Source: Kalaharituber pfeilii
Taxonomy: Eukaryota > Ascomycota > Pezizomycetes > Pezizales > Pezizaceae
DNA: 14,416 nucleotides
NCBI GenBank assembly: GCA_015179045.1
Contig: WHUZ01000296.1
Coordinates: forward strand, 1 to 14,416
Direction: 5' to 3'
The notes beneath the pieces were generated by a model. That model worked only from the letters and a program-made list of their open reading frames with translations. It was not told where the DNA came from and made no database searches. This document shows, in pieces, positions 1-8,419 of this stretch. A program made the translations under genes and the position numbers. Within the stretch, counting starts at the first letter, position 1, and each line of letters begins with the position of its first letter.

Positions 1-450
1 GGCTACTATACCTATTAATTGCACCCATTGTGTAGCATGTCAAGTACCGAGAGATGCTGCCATACCTGTTAATAGAGCTCATTCTGCAGCATATTGAGTG
101 TCATCGAGAGGGCCTGCCATACCTGTTAAGTTGAGCTCATATTGCCATATCATGCACTGGTGAGAGGGGTGGCTATATCTGTTAATTGAGCCTATTCTGT
201 AGCATGTTGAGCACCAAAAGAGGGTGCTATGCATGTTAACAGACCTCATTCTGTAGCATATCGAGCACCGTCGAGAGGGCCTGCTATACCTGTTAAGTTG
301 AGCTCATATTGCCATATCACATACCAGTAAGAGGGGCTGCCATACCTGTTAATAGTGCTTATTCTACAGCAGATCGTGCCATTGCAGGAGGCCTCCTTTA
401 CCTGTCAAATTCAGCTCATATTGCCATATTTTGCACGATCAAGTATAGTA
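1..450 (-). repeat. Left arm of ~56-bp satellite array (inverted relative to 8420-9480)
   Basis: About seven to eight degenerate units run off the left edge of the window. On the plus strand each unit carries a core like GCCATACCTGTTAA, followed by either CTCATTCTGCAGCAT or GAGCTCATATTGCCATAT. Both unit types recur, reverse-complemented, in the array at 8420-9480. The reverse complement of about 292-385 matches about 8452-8570 unit for unit, including the distinctive GGCACGATCTGCTG segment, so the two arrays are related arms and not just two stretches of one monomer. There are no unique spacers and no long open frame. Confidence 0.9.
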
Positions 451-690
451 GAGGAGAGTGTATATAGGTGTGGACAGAAGCAGATAGCAGACCACCTGGC
501 CTTTAGGTATGAGGAGGTAGAATACTTGGTAGGATAGGAAAAGTGGGAAGATATAGAAAAGAAAGAGTGGAAGGAAAAGGAAGAGGTAGATGTACTTAAG
601 TACTGGGGAGTTTTTTGGGTCACTGAAATTCTAAAGGAGGAGGGGATGAATTTTTCTTTGTTTGAGAGTAGCGGTAGAGGCACAGCATAG
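442..690 (+). pseudogene. Decayed reading stretch of unknown origin
   Basis: The plus-strand frame reads through about 83 codons with only one stop (TAG at 535-537) before TAG at 688-690. The predicted peptide is acidic and lysine-rich (…WEDIEKKEWKEKEEVD…), followed by a more hydrophobic, ordinary-looking part (…LKYWGVFWVTEILKEEG…). The internal TAG could derive from CAG or TGG by one transition, as happens often elsewhere in this window. I do not recognise the family. It begins inside the last satellite unit, so a start codon cannot be assigned. It may be a remnant of a transposon gene, or chance openness in a purine-rich stretch. Confidence 0.25.
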
Positions 691-868
691 TTATTTTAAT
701 TAGTGAGGTGGGGTATGCTCAAAGAGTACTATAGGGTAGTTTTTCACATATAGAGAAGGTAGCAGAGAGATACTGTAGTTAGACAAGTCTGCCTCCAACT
801 TTGAGAGTTTAGACCCAGAGGCCCAGCTAGGCATATGCGGGGCCACATTTAAAAAAAAAAAAAAAAAA
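691..868 (+). other. Stretch ending in an 18-base A tract; possible retro-insert
   Basis: A run of 18 A residues occupies 851-868. Just before it, GCGGGGCCACAT resembles GCGGGGTCATAT, which precedes the A tail of the insert at 11244-11320. That suggests a short retrotransposed copy ending here. No convincing target duplication was found around it: GGTGCTATCAAG follows the tail, but no good match lies at a suitable distance upstream. AGTTTAGACCC near 808 weakly resembles a decayed tRNA B box, which is not enough to call a tRNA-derived SINE. Confidence 0.35.
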
Positions 869-907
869 GGTGCTATCAAGTAAAAAGAGTTATACCTGTC
901 AAATATA

Positions 908-1195
908 CCGTATTAACTTACTTAAGAGATAAAATACAAACACATGCTTTGGTGGTCTTGGCAAGTCTCTTAGCACCACTGCGCATGTATTAGGCACAGG
1001 CACACTGAATTACCATGATTATAGCCTCAACAGCATGGAGACTGATAGTGACGTAACTGCTAACAAAAGAAAAAAGAAAAAAGAAATACTAATATTGTAC
1101 TAAAGTACATACTAGTGCAATTAATAGTACCCAAAGTTCTGCCAAGACCATACTAGCACACATTTGTATTTTATCTCTTAAGTGAGTTAATATGG
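908..1195. mobile_element. Short inverted-repeat element (MITE-like) with TA target duplication
   Basis: A 288-bp element is bounded by terminal inverted repeats of about 56 bp, at 908-963 and 1140-1195. The left end begins CCGTATTAACTTACTTAAGA; the reverse complement of the right end begins CCATATTAACTCACTTAAGA. Both continue through GATAAAATACAAA to GGTCTTGGCA. Most differences are transitions. A TA dinucleotide flanks each end (906-907 and 1196-1197), as expected for Tc1/mariner-type target duplication. The centre has no reading frame and contains an A/G-rich tract near 1063-1086, so it is a non-autonomous element moved by a transposase encoded elsewhere. The superfamily is inferred from TA alone. 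Confidence 0.8.
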
Positions 1196-1197
1196 TA

Positions 1198-1515
1198 GTT
1201 CGTTGTATGCCGTTTCAACTGACAACTCAGAAACATACCTAGTTTATAGCCTATCACATACATATCATACTATGGCAGTATAAACGAGTAACCTAGAAAT
1301 GTACTAATCCATATACTACTGAGGTCTGCCTACCGACCCATGTAAACAGCAATTAGTGGCTATAGTAGCTGACCAGTGGTCTGATGAGTAGCCCCATAAG
1401 CTGCCGAATGAGAAGTCCCTTTACAATAGTATAGGCTTCATCTTGATTAAGCAATATCTTAAAAGGGTATTTTTAGGATGCTGTAATCTTGCCAGATTCA
1501 GAAAATTGACTGCTC
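1198..1515. other. No recognisable feature
   Basis: This is AT-rich sequence with no open frame of note, no clear direct or inverted repeat and no RNA gene signature. It separates the MITE-like element from the inverted minisatellite. Confidence 0.6.
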
Positions 1516-2042
1516 TGAAAATATCAGGCATATCAGGCAGACCTATTAGGTATATTGAGCATATGCATGAGATATTGGGCATATTGAACATATGAGTATA
1601 TTAAGTGTGCATATTAGATATTGTGTGCATCTATGAGAGATTAGGCAAATTAGGCACATTGGGTATATTAAATATGTTGGGTATATTGGGCATGTACTTC
1701 TCACTAGTATATTGACTCTTGAGTATAACAAGTAAATCAGGATGCTGACAACTATATAGTATGTCGAATATCTCATGTATACTAATGTATGTACTCAACA
1801 TGCTAAAGATACCTAGTATCTTATACATGCGCTTAATAGCTTGACACGCTTGATATGCCCAATATCTTCAGGTGTCTCATATGCATGCTCAATATACTTG
1901 ATATGCCTGATATGCCTAATACCTTCAGGTATCTCATATGGATACTCAATATATTGAATACGCCTAATATGCCTAATATTAGGTATCTCATATGCACGCT
2001 CAGGCCATGGCCACTCAGTAGGCCATGGCCACTTATCAGGCT
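1516..2042. repeat. Inverted minisatellite (two AT-rich arms)
   Basis: The left arm (about 1520-1700) is built from short variants such as GGCATATCAGGCA, TATATTGAGCAT and GAGATATTGGGCATAT. The right arm (about 1845-2000) carries their reverse complements, as nearly three units of 48-58 bp containing TATGCCTAATA, CAGGTATCTCATATG and GCTCAATATA. The ~140 bp between the arms is less repetitive. Open frames here translate to low-complexity strings rich in Asn, Pro and Ile and are repeat artefacts. The right arm ends in two copies of the palindrome GGCCATGGCC, at 2003-2012 and 2021-2030. Confidence 0.75.
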
Positions 2043-2106
2043 AGTCCTTAGGCTGCCATTGGACCACTCATTGCTTATTTATTGGGTCAGCTACTACAGC
2101 CATTTG

Positions 2107-2844
2107 TATTATAGCTAAGGGGGAAAATTGCCTACCACTATGGCAAGGGGTAAGGGTTCCACTACTAATTAGCTGCCACAGCTAAAGATGAAGACTTACC
2201 CGCCAAGGGGAAAATGCTGATTCTGCAATCAAATATAAGACCAACACTGATTGACCAGACTGATCACCTGTTAGGCTTGGCTATTGATTCTTGCATTGTT
2301 TCGATAGGGCAGTACTACAGAAGGGTATGTTATCTGGAATACAGCTTGATGTATATACTCAAGTTACAGAAGCTTTATTTATATATGCATATACATTAGT
2401 ACATTCATTATCTTTGTCCCATACTATTTTTGCATGTTTTTGTTACGTGTATCCATTACTATAGATATTAGCATTGATAAGGAATCGCTATATTGCCAGC
2501 CAATGATTTAGTTGTTGACCTCTCATATATAGCTATGCTAAAGTCTATATAAGTACTGGCTGGTAATAGCATAATTAGAAGAATCAAGACACTAGTGGTA
2601 TCCTAAGTCCTCTATAACTCTGAACCTATCATTCCATCATTACGCCTGTGAATCGCTCCGCTCCGCTGCATGCCCCTCATTAAGTAGCTGCTACTCCGTT
2701 CCACCGTATACACTTCCGTAGCTATTCCGACCTATTATATTCACACTTCTGGGATGATACCGGCATCGCTATTTTCCCTACCATAGCTATAACATCTAGT
2801 ACCTTTCAGCACCCACTAGAGCCAAGCACCTCATGCCTGTAACA
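2107..2844 (+). repeat. 5' LTR of the gypsy element
   Basis: This copy aligns without net length change to 7240-7977. Differences are almost all transitions; the few transversions in the first 450 bases include G/T near 2122 and A/C near 2127. The end TAACA is at 2840-2844. The start reads TATTATAGC where the 3' copy reads TGTTATAGC, a TpG to TpA change. Confidence 0.93.
2546..2553 (+). promoter_or_regulatory. LTR TATA box (5' LTR)
   Basis: TATATAAG lies 439 bp into the LTR and is preserved at the same offset in the 3' LTR although the bases just after it differ. This is where an LTR core promoter would be expected; activity is inferred only. Confidence 0.55.
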
Positions 2845-2845
2845 T

Positions 2846-4336
2846 TACACTGCTCCTCTTTCACCTACCATCTCGCCTCCACAATATCAGTACCGGAAGG
2901 CTCATCTGCTACCTCCTCTTTTTCAAGGACCTCTCCCTGGAGATGTCATTAACTTCCGTAACAAGCAAGTGTTTCAAGGTAATATATCTACTTCTCTCTC
3001 TCAGAGCCAGCAAGAACTGCAAAACACAATAACCCATGTTGCCAAGCTATTGGCAAATATACATGATCAAGTATTGCAGCAGCTAGTATTTCAGCCAGTA
3101 CCGACTCTGCAACAATGACAGCCAGCGTACCCTCTGTAGCCTACCCAGGTCCAAAAGGCTCTCCTTCGAAGCATTCCCTCCACCGAGTACTGATAGTGCG
3201 GTTTCCTCTGCAACCTGCAAATGTTCCCCGACCCGAGTTGGCAAATCGCATGGTACACCAAAACTTGATTCCAGAGGACCTCCTCCACTAGGTATTGATA
3301 GTGCAGGTACTTCTCCTCCTCATGCCCTACCTTACAGTGCTCGTCGAATACAAGACCCTATGCCTCTTTGTTATTCCCACGAGTCAAGCACTACCATGGG
3401 ACTTTTTTCTCCTCTTCTGCCTCCTCGTTACCCTATAAGTTAGTTGATGCCATAGGGCATTTCTTTCCTTCTTTGTCTCTTATGAAAATTTCCCCCTACA
3501 AAAAAGTTTGATGGGGATAAAAAAGAGCTTGACAATTTTCCTTCCTGGTCCAAAGATGGATCAAGAGTTTGCGAATCACTACCGATGACAAAACCTCTCA
3601 TTTGGAGGGCCCTGCCCTCACCTTTGTCCATCGGAACCCCTCAGTACTATATGCTACAGCTCTCACCCTACTGTGTATAACTTTTTAGGACTCCTCAGCT
3701 ATTACTGAGGCTGCTCGAAATATTTAGACGTATAAGCAGTAGGGTAGTGCGTAGGATTTCTTAATTGAGATCAATGAGTTTAACAATGTAGCAAAGACCC
3801 TAACTCTATCCTCATTTCCAACGTCTTCACCAGTATTTGAAAGATGTCCAGAACTTTCTAGCAGGTTATTTTAAGTATTAAAGCCATTGGAACTAATGGA
3901 AGTTTCCATTGCCAACGCTCTGAGAAAGCGTGGGAATAAGCGCTTCACTCTATCCACTACTATAACAAATATCACCTTTGTCAGCAGCAGCTCTAAAATA
4001 CAGCTACCTCTACCTCTGAAGAATAAGAAGAGTGATGACATACCTGAAGAACTGATTCAGAAGAAAGATAACCGATGTATCAGGTACAAGATCATGTCAT
4101 GTTGCAAAAAGAAGTGGTGGAAACCCAACTGAAGCTAAAAAAGGAAGACAAAAGAGAAGTAAAATGCCCTGAAGTCATGAATCTACTCTCTCGACTAGCC
4201 CAAAAGAAGATGAAGACAGATTCTGGCTACCTCATAGGCTGTCAATGGATTCGAGAGGATTACTGAACTATCTAACTTAGAGTGGATGGGGACCCTGCTC
4301 AGCATGTAGGACTTCCTGTCACAGCGACCTCCTTAG
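2846..4336 (+). pseudogene. gag remnant of the gypsy element
   Basis: An open stretch with no stop starts just inside the 5' LTR and runs to TGA at 3116-3118. It encodes a Gln-rich, probably helical segment (…SQQELQNTITHVAKLLANIHDQV…). The same frame continues through TAG stops that look like lost CAG codons. Near 3509 the peptide FDGDKKELDNFPSW is typical of the start of the conserved gag core. Around 3757-3865, in another frame, FLIEINEFNNVAKTLTLSSF resembles the later gag core. A basic Lys-rich stretch follows at about 3900-4250. No intact CCHC knuckle was found. Changes of frame between these islands show that indels as well as stops have accumulated. The role, capsid and nucleocapsid of the retrotransposon particle, is inferred from position and family. 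Confidence 0.7.
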
Positions 4337-4745
4337 TTGCGAGGTAAAATTCAAAACTGGGAAGACCATTAGAGCTATTGTGGACCATGCAGCCCCTGCA
4401 CTGATTGTTTTCTTGGCAGACTGGGTAAGGAGTTGAAGATGAGGTCATAAGCAAGACCTACAATAATTAAGATTCTTGTGAATCTTTCATTTTCGTTTTC
4501 ATTTTCGCTTTCGTTTTCGTTTTCTGGTATCCTGGTTGCTGATTCTATTTCCTCCACTTGGGATTATGTGCCTTTTATTGGCATTCCAGGAAAATCTGAT
4601 AAGGCATTCGTTGATTTTATATTGTCTTCTGTTCTGAACTCCCACCAGATAATTAAGGAATTTGTTTTTGATTTTGATGCCGAAGTTATAGATATTGGCA
4701 CTAGCAGATGCATTATCATTGTGTCCGAGTCAATGGCATCCTGAA
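4337..4745 (+). pseudogene. Protease region of pol, decayed, with adjoining open stretch
   Basis: The peptide AIVDHAAPALIVFLADW (4374-4424) matches the shape of a retroviral-type aspartic protease active site, where D-S/T-G-A is expected; here it reads D-H-A-A, so the site is lost. The following ELK…ARPTIIKILVN fits the usual sequence after the active site. The frame then passes a hexanucleotide repeat and stays open to TGA at 4742-4744. That stretch (…WDYVPFIGIPGKSDKAFVDFILSS…) I do not recognise as gypsy protease or linker. It may be diverged linker or an insertion. Confidence 0.5.
4485..4526 (+). repeat. Hexanucleotide microsatellite (TTTCGT/TTTCAT)
   Basis: About seven imperfect units of TTTCGT, TTTCAT or TTTCGC lie in tandem inside the pol remnant. 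The hexamer keeps frame and would encode an alternating Phe-Ser tract. It retains several CpGs in a sequence where CpG is otherwise scarce. Confidence 0.85.
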
Positions 4746-5600
4746 GCAGAGCATGTTTAATGCACTTGTATTGATATGCTTTCAATTTTTTTCTGATAAT
4801 ACCCTGAAAGAGAGTAATACTCTATTGATTGATGCAAGCGAGCACTAGTACTCATGATATGTTAATATTTTTTCTGAGGAACAGGTATGCCACTTATCTC
4901 CTCACTAAAGCTGGAATCATGAAATTCCTTTTGAGAATTTTGATGTGAAGCCTCTCCATGGTCCAGTATACCTGAGAAGAAGATGAGGCTCTTTAGAGGT
5001 ATATTATTAAACACCTACTAGCAGGGAAGATATGAAAGTCAAGGTTAAAAGCAGCTTCACCAATTTTTTCAAAAGATAGATGGGTCCCTCTGACCGTGCG
5101 TTAACTATAGGATATTAAACAAACCCACTACTCTGAACAAACATCCTTTGCCCTTAATGTCAGAACTCCTCAAAGAAGACCCAAGGCGGTAAATAGAGTA
5201 TTAAACTCAATCTCGATAATAGCTACAACCTCATGTAAATTAAGTCAGGCGATGAACGGCGGCTGTCAGACATATACAATGCCTTATTTGAAGTATCTAG
5301 TTATACCTTTCAGAGTCATTAACATACCTGCCTCCTTTGAAGAGATGATGGATGAGATCCCCACTTGCATCGGTAGAGTTGTTTAGTACCTGGACTCTTA
5401 ATCTATGAAGGTAAGTCCGAACAAGACCATAAAAGGCTAGTGGAAAAGTGCTTGCCAAGTTGAGCAAACATGAGCTTATAGTGCAAGTTCCATGTGCACG
5501 AAACCATGTTCCTTAATCATTTTATTATTGGCCTCGAGATTAAGATGCACCTGTTCAAACTCTCTACTATTCGCGATTAGCCACAGCCAATAAAAGAAGG
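4746..5600 (+). pseudogene. Reverse transcriptase region of pol, decayed
   Basis: Recognisable gypsy RT landmarks occur in order, spread over several frames. YVNIFSEEQVCHLSPH…HEIPFE (about 4857-4943) is the conserved lead-in to the domain. GSL/RPCVNYRILNKPT…HPLPLMSELL (about 5083-5175) is the RT fingers block. LDNSYNLM*IKSGDE (about 5208-5257) is the first catalytic Asp block, now with a stop. FRVINIPASFEEMMDEI (about 5308-5358) is the later conserved block. At 5387-5398 the polymerase motif expected as YLDD reads YLDS, losing one catalytic Asp, and a TAG stands immediately before it. The following LLIYEGKSEQDHKRLVEKCL is also typical. The enzyme would copy element RNA into DNA; this copy cannot. 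Confidence 0.85.
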
Positions 5601-6150
5601 TGCAAGCCTCCTAGGCTTTGCAAACTACTGCCACCGATTCATCCTCAACTACTACCACCGATTTAACTTACTCCACTACAACCTAACTGCTTACAAACCT
5701 TGACCGGAAACATACTCTTTATTTAGGGGATGCAGAGCAGCAAGCTGCTTTTATGAAACTTCAAGACAAGTTCATCAGTGCCCCTATACTGCGACAGTTC
5801 GATCAATCCCTGCCTACGATTGTGAAACCGACCACTCAGACCAGGCACTTGCTGGTGTCTTGAGCTTAAGAATAACATTACTACCCTTCACTCCTGCGAG
5901 TACTACTTCCAAATACTTACCTCTGCTAAACCAAATTACTCTATCCACAATAATGAACTCTTAACAATCCTTGATTGTACAAATACAGGATAGAGCTATT
6001 GGGAACTAAGTTCACTGTCTTCACTGACTATGCACTTCACTACCAAACAACATCTCAATAACCAGCAATCCAACTAGAGCCAGAGACTTTCTGAATTCGA
6101 TTACATTAGCCTAATAGTAAAGCAGATGCTCCCTCAATGAACTGGTGAAG
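5601..6150 (+). pseudogene. RNase H region of pol, decayed
   Basis: LLGFANYCHRFI (about 5609-5645) is the RT connection segment. AAFMKLQDKFISAPILRQFD (about 5747-5806) precedes the RNase H core. ETDHSDQALAGVLS follows at about 5825-5866 and is reached only by a one-base frame change near 5822, so there is an indel. Further on, KPNYSIHNNELLTILDC (about 5929-5979) and FTVFTDYALHY (about 6010-6042) match the usual RNase H blocks, and KADAP near 6120 corresponds to the ADALSR end motif. Stops interrupt all frames. Confidence 0.75.
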
Positions 6151-6229
6151 TAGAAGACATGTGAACTGATATCTCTGAGGTCAACGATAATAAATGGGTG
6201 AGGAACGCTAACAGGCTAGGTACCCGAAC

Positions 6230-7224
6230 CATATTCGAAGTGATAATTATAATGCCATGACAGTAACATAGCTCGATACTGGGGTGTGCATCGGACTCCT
6301 CTCTCGGAAATTCTACTGGGATGGCTGAGTAGCCAATTATGTTGCCGGTTGTGTAGCCTGCCTGAAGACTAAAGCCAACCGACATCTGAGGCAAACTAGA
6401 CTTATGCTAATGCCTACTAGTAGGAAGCCTTGAGGAGATAGCTATGGACTTTATTAGAGAACTACTAAGGGCTTTAACACTATTTCAATTGTCACAAACC
6501 AGTTCACCGAAATACAGCACTACACTATATACCGATGAAAAACACTTTGACAACTTAAGATATTGCCAACACTTTCAATGATGTCCTCAGGCAATTTGGT
6601 CTACCTACCATGTTATCTCTGAACGTGGACTACAATTCACCTCAGCCCTTCGACAAGTCATTACAGAACTCCAACTCTGTACCGCTTACTACCTTTAGAC
6701 TAACAGAGTCTCTGATGCACAACATCTGGTATTGCAGAGAGTGTGTAATACAGACTCCCAAATAGTATCTTCACATCTTCTATGACCAAACTCTGGCAGA
6801 AATGACGAGACTTAGCAAATGGTTGAGAATCTTCATAGATCGTTGGAATCTGTTAGAGAGTTCCATAATCAACATCCAAGGAAGCTTTCAGGACTCTACG
6901 GTCTAATAAAGCATTGATGCTCATAGGATAGACCATATTGCACAAATGGGAATTCTGTACTGCCATACTACTTGGATAGTTCATTGATGTGAGTACCTTT
7001 TCCTTACAAAGACTTTTTCCCACTGAGTTTTGTCTTCAGGAAGGTTTTTAACAGCTCACTGATAATGAGTGAAAGATATACCAGTCTCACCATCAGCCAC
7101 GGGCAACTGCGGTTCAGCTCGTATGTTATCTCACATATAAGGTATGCTGATAGCCAAAGTATAAGACCCATAATCCCAATTAGTTTGGTTTTCTATTAGT
7201 GATTGTTACTCAGAATAAGTACCC
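6230..7224 (+). pseudogene. Integrase region of pol, decayed
   Basis: LSRKFYWDG*VANYVAGCVACLKTKANRH (about 6300-6386) is the integrase zinc-binding region, with its C-x2-C pair still present and a TAG within it. IAMDFI near 6439 carries the first catalytic Asp. ISERGLQFTSAL (about 6615-6650) is the second catalytic block, where the expected Asp (SDRG) is now Glu. LCTAYYL*TNRVSDAQH (about 6680-6725) corresponds to the TAYHPQTDGQ block before the catalytic Glu and is badly damaged. Downstream fragments (…EFHNQHPRKLSGLYG…) resemble the C-terminal part. I see no certain chromodomain. Confidence 0.8.
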
Positions 7225-7225
7225 T

Positions 7226-7239
7226 AAACAGAGGGGTAA
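7226..7239 (+). other. Polypurine tract of the gypsy element
   Basis: AAACAGAGGGGTAA lies immediately before the 3' LTR, the usual place and composition of the plus-strand primer. Confidence 0.7.
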
Positions 7240-7977
7240 TGTTATAGCTAAGGTGGAAACTTGCCTACCACTGTAGCAAGGGGCAAGGATTCTACTACTA
7301 ATTAGCTGCCATGGCTAAGGGTAAAGACTTACCTACCAAGGGGAAAACGCTGACCCTGCAATTGAATATAAGACTAACGCTAATTGACCGAAGTAATCAC
7401 CCGTTAGGCTTGGCTATTGATTCTTGCATCATTTCGATAGGGCAGTACTATGGAAGAGTGTGTCATCCAGAATGCAGCTTGATGCATACACTCGAGTTAC
7501 AGAAGCTTTATTTATATATGCATATGCATTAGTATATTTATTATCTTTGTCTCGTACTATTTTTGCATGTTTTCGTTATATGTGTCTATTACTACGGATA
7601 TTGGCATTAATAAGGAATCACTGTGTTGCCAGCCAATTATTCAGTTGTTGACCCCTCATGTATGGCTGTACTGAAGTCTATATAAGCGTCGGCTAGCGAT
7701 AGCATGGTTAGAAGAATCAAGATACTAGCAGTATCTGAAGTCCTCTATAACTCTGAACCTATTATTCTATCATTACGCCTGTAAATCACTCTACTCCGCT
7801 GCATGCCCCCCACCGAGCAGCTGCCCTTTTGGTCCACCGTATATACCTCTGTAGCTATTCCAACCTGCCATATTCATACTTCTAGGATGACACTGGCATC
7901 GCCGTTTTCTCTACTGTAGCCATAACATCCGGTGCCTTTCAGTGCCTACCAGAGCCAAGCACCTCATACTCATAACA
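7240..7977 (+). repeat. 3' LTR of the gypsy element
   Basis: Its boundaries TGTTA and TAACA form a 5-bp terminal inverted repeat. It is the same length as the 5' LTR. It keeps several CpGs where the 5' copy has TpG or CpA, and the reverse is also seen. Confidence 0.93.
7679..7686 (+). promoter_or_regulatory. LTR TATA box (3' LTR)
   Basis: TATATAAG occurs at the same offset as in the 5' LTR (2546-2553). Confidence 0.5.
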
Positions 7978-8091
7978 ATTCATAGGTATTTGTATGGGTT
8001 GGCTAGCAGACTATATAATATGATATGGGCTTGATAAGCTATAGTTTAGTACATTTCTGAGCTACTGATTAAGACTGCTGGACCCACAGTC

Positions 8092-8164
8092 GTATGAGAC
8101 CTGCTATAGCCTATAAGAGAGCTTGCAAAAAATAAAATGAAAATAAAAAAATAGTATGAGAACT
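8092..8164 (+). mobile_element. Short A-tailed retro-insert with 11-bp target duplication
   Basis: GTATGAGACCT (8092-8102) and GTATGAGAACT (8154-8164) match at 10 of 11 bases. They enclose a 51-bp piece whose last part (about 8127-8153) is almost all A, with a few T and one G. This is the expected layout of a strongly 5'-truncated copy made by target-primed reverse transcription. The source element cannot be named from about 24 bp of body. Confidence 0.55.
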
Positions 8165-8278
8165 ATGGTATGGGCTAGTCTTATATCCAGCCACTACAAT
8201 ACACATGTGATTTATGTATTATTATTTTTTTCACATTATGATGCTAGGAGCATGAGACTAGGTATGGGCATTCAGATC

Positions 8279-8355
8279 AGTACATGCTGTTTTTTTTTTT
8301 TTTTCTATCACGCTACCCTGCTTGCAGCCCTAAGCCATGACAAGGTAGTACATGC
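8279..8355 (-). mobile_element. Short A-tailed retro-insert, minus orientation, 9-bp target duplication
   Basis: AGTACATGC occurs at 8279-8287 and again at 8347-8355. Between them the plus strand has a run of 15 T, then a 42-bp body. Read on the minus strand this is a body ending GCTGCAAGCAGGGT…GATAG followed by poly-A and the target duplication. The body end matches that of the insert at 11244-11320 (GCTACAAGCGGGGT…ATAG) apart from G/A changes and a small gap, so both likely come from one SINE-like or LINE 3'-end family. Confidence 0.65.
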
Positions 8356-8419
8356 CAGTTAATAGTGCCGCAATTACCTCTCATCAAATTCAGCTGCTGA
8401 TGTGCTAAGAACATATTGT

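Larger units (their letters stand above)
2107..7977 (+). mobile_element. Ty3/gypsy-type LTR retrotransposon, full-length but dead
   Basis: The 5871-bp element has two LTRs of 738 bp each, at a constant offset of 5133 bp. The 3' LTR has the ends TGTTA…TAACA. In the 5' LTR the first TG has become TA. The 5-bp flanks are ATTTG (2102-2106) and ATTCA (7978-7982). These differ only at the last two bases, as expected if an original ATTCG duplication lost its CpG as TpG on one side and CpA on the other. Internally the order is gag, protease, reverse transcriptase, RNase H, integrase on the plus strand, which is the Ty3/gypsy order. Every domain is broken by stops or frameshifts. No clear tRNA primer-binding site is seen just after the 5' LTR. 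Confidence 0.93.

Noticed and set aside
760..850. Possible tRNA-derived head before the A tract
   Set aside because: Only a weak B-box resemblance (AGTTTAGACCC), no convincing A box and no fold that closes as a cloverleaf.
1546..2118. Small open frames rich in Asn, Pro and Ile on both strands
   Set aside because: They are translations of an AT-rich minisatellite, with the same low-complexity pattern in more than one frame.
2845..2865. tRNA primer-binding site after the 5' LTR
   Set aside because: TTACACTGCTCCTC does not show a clear TGG-starting complement to a tRNA 3' end; decay or an unusual primer cannot be told apart.
6900..7225. Chromodomain at the integrase C terminus
   Set aside because: Fragments are too decayed; no ordered set of aromatic residues typical of a chromodomain could be read in any frame.
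8290..8304. T-run as a transcription terminator
   Set aside because: It is better explained as the complement of the poly-A tail of a retro-insert, since matching AGTACATGC duplications flank the unit.
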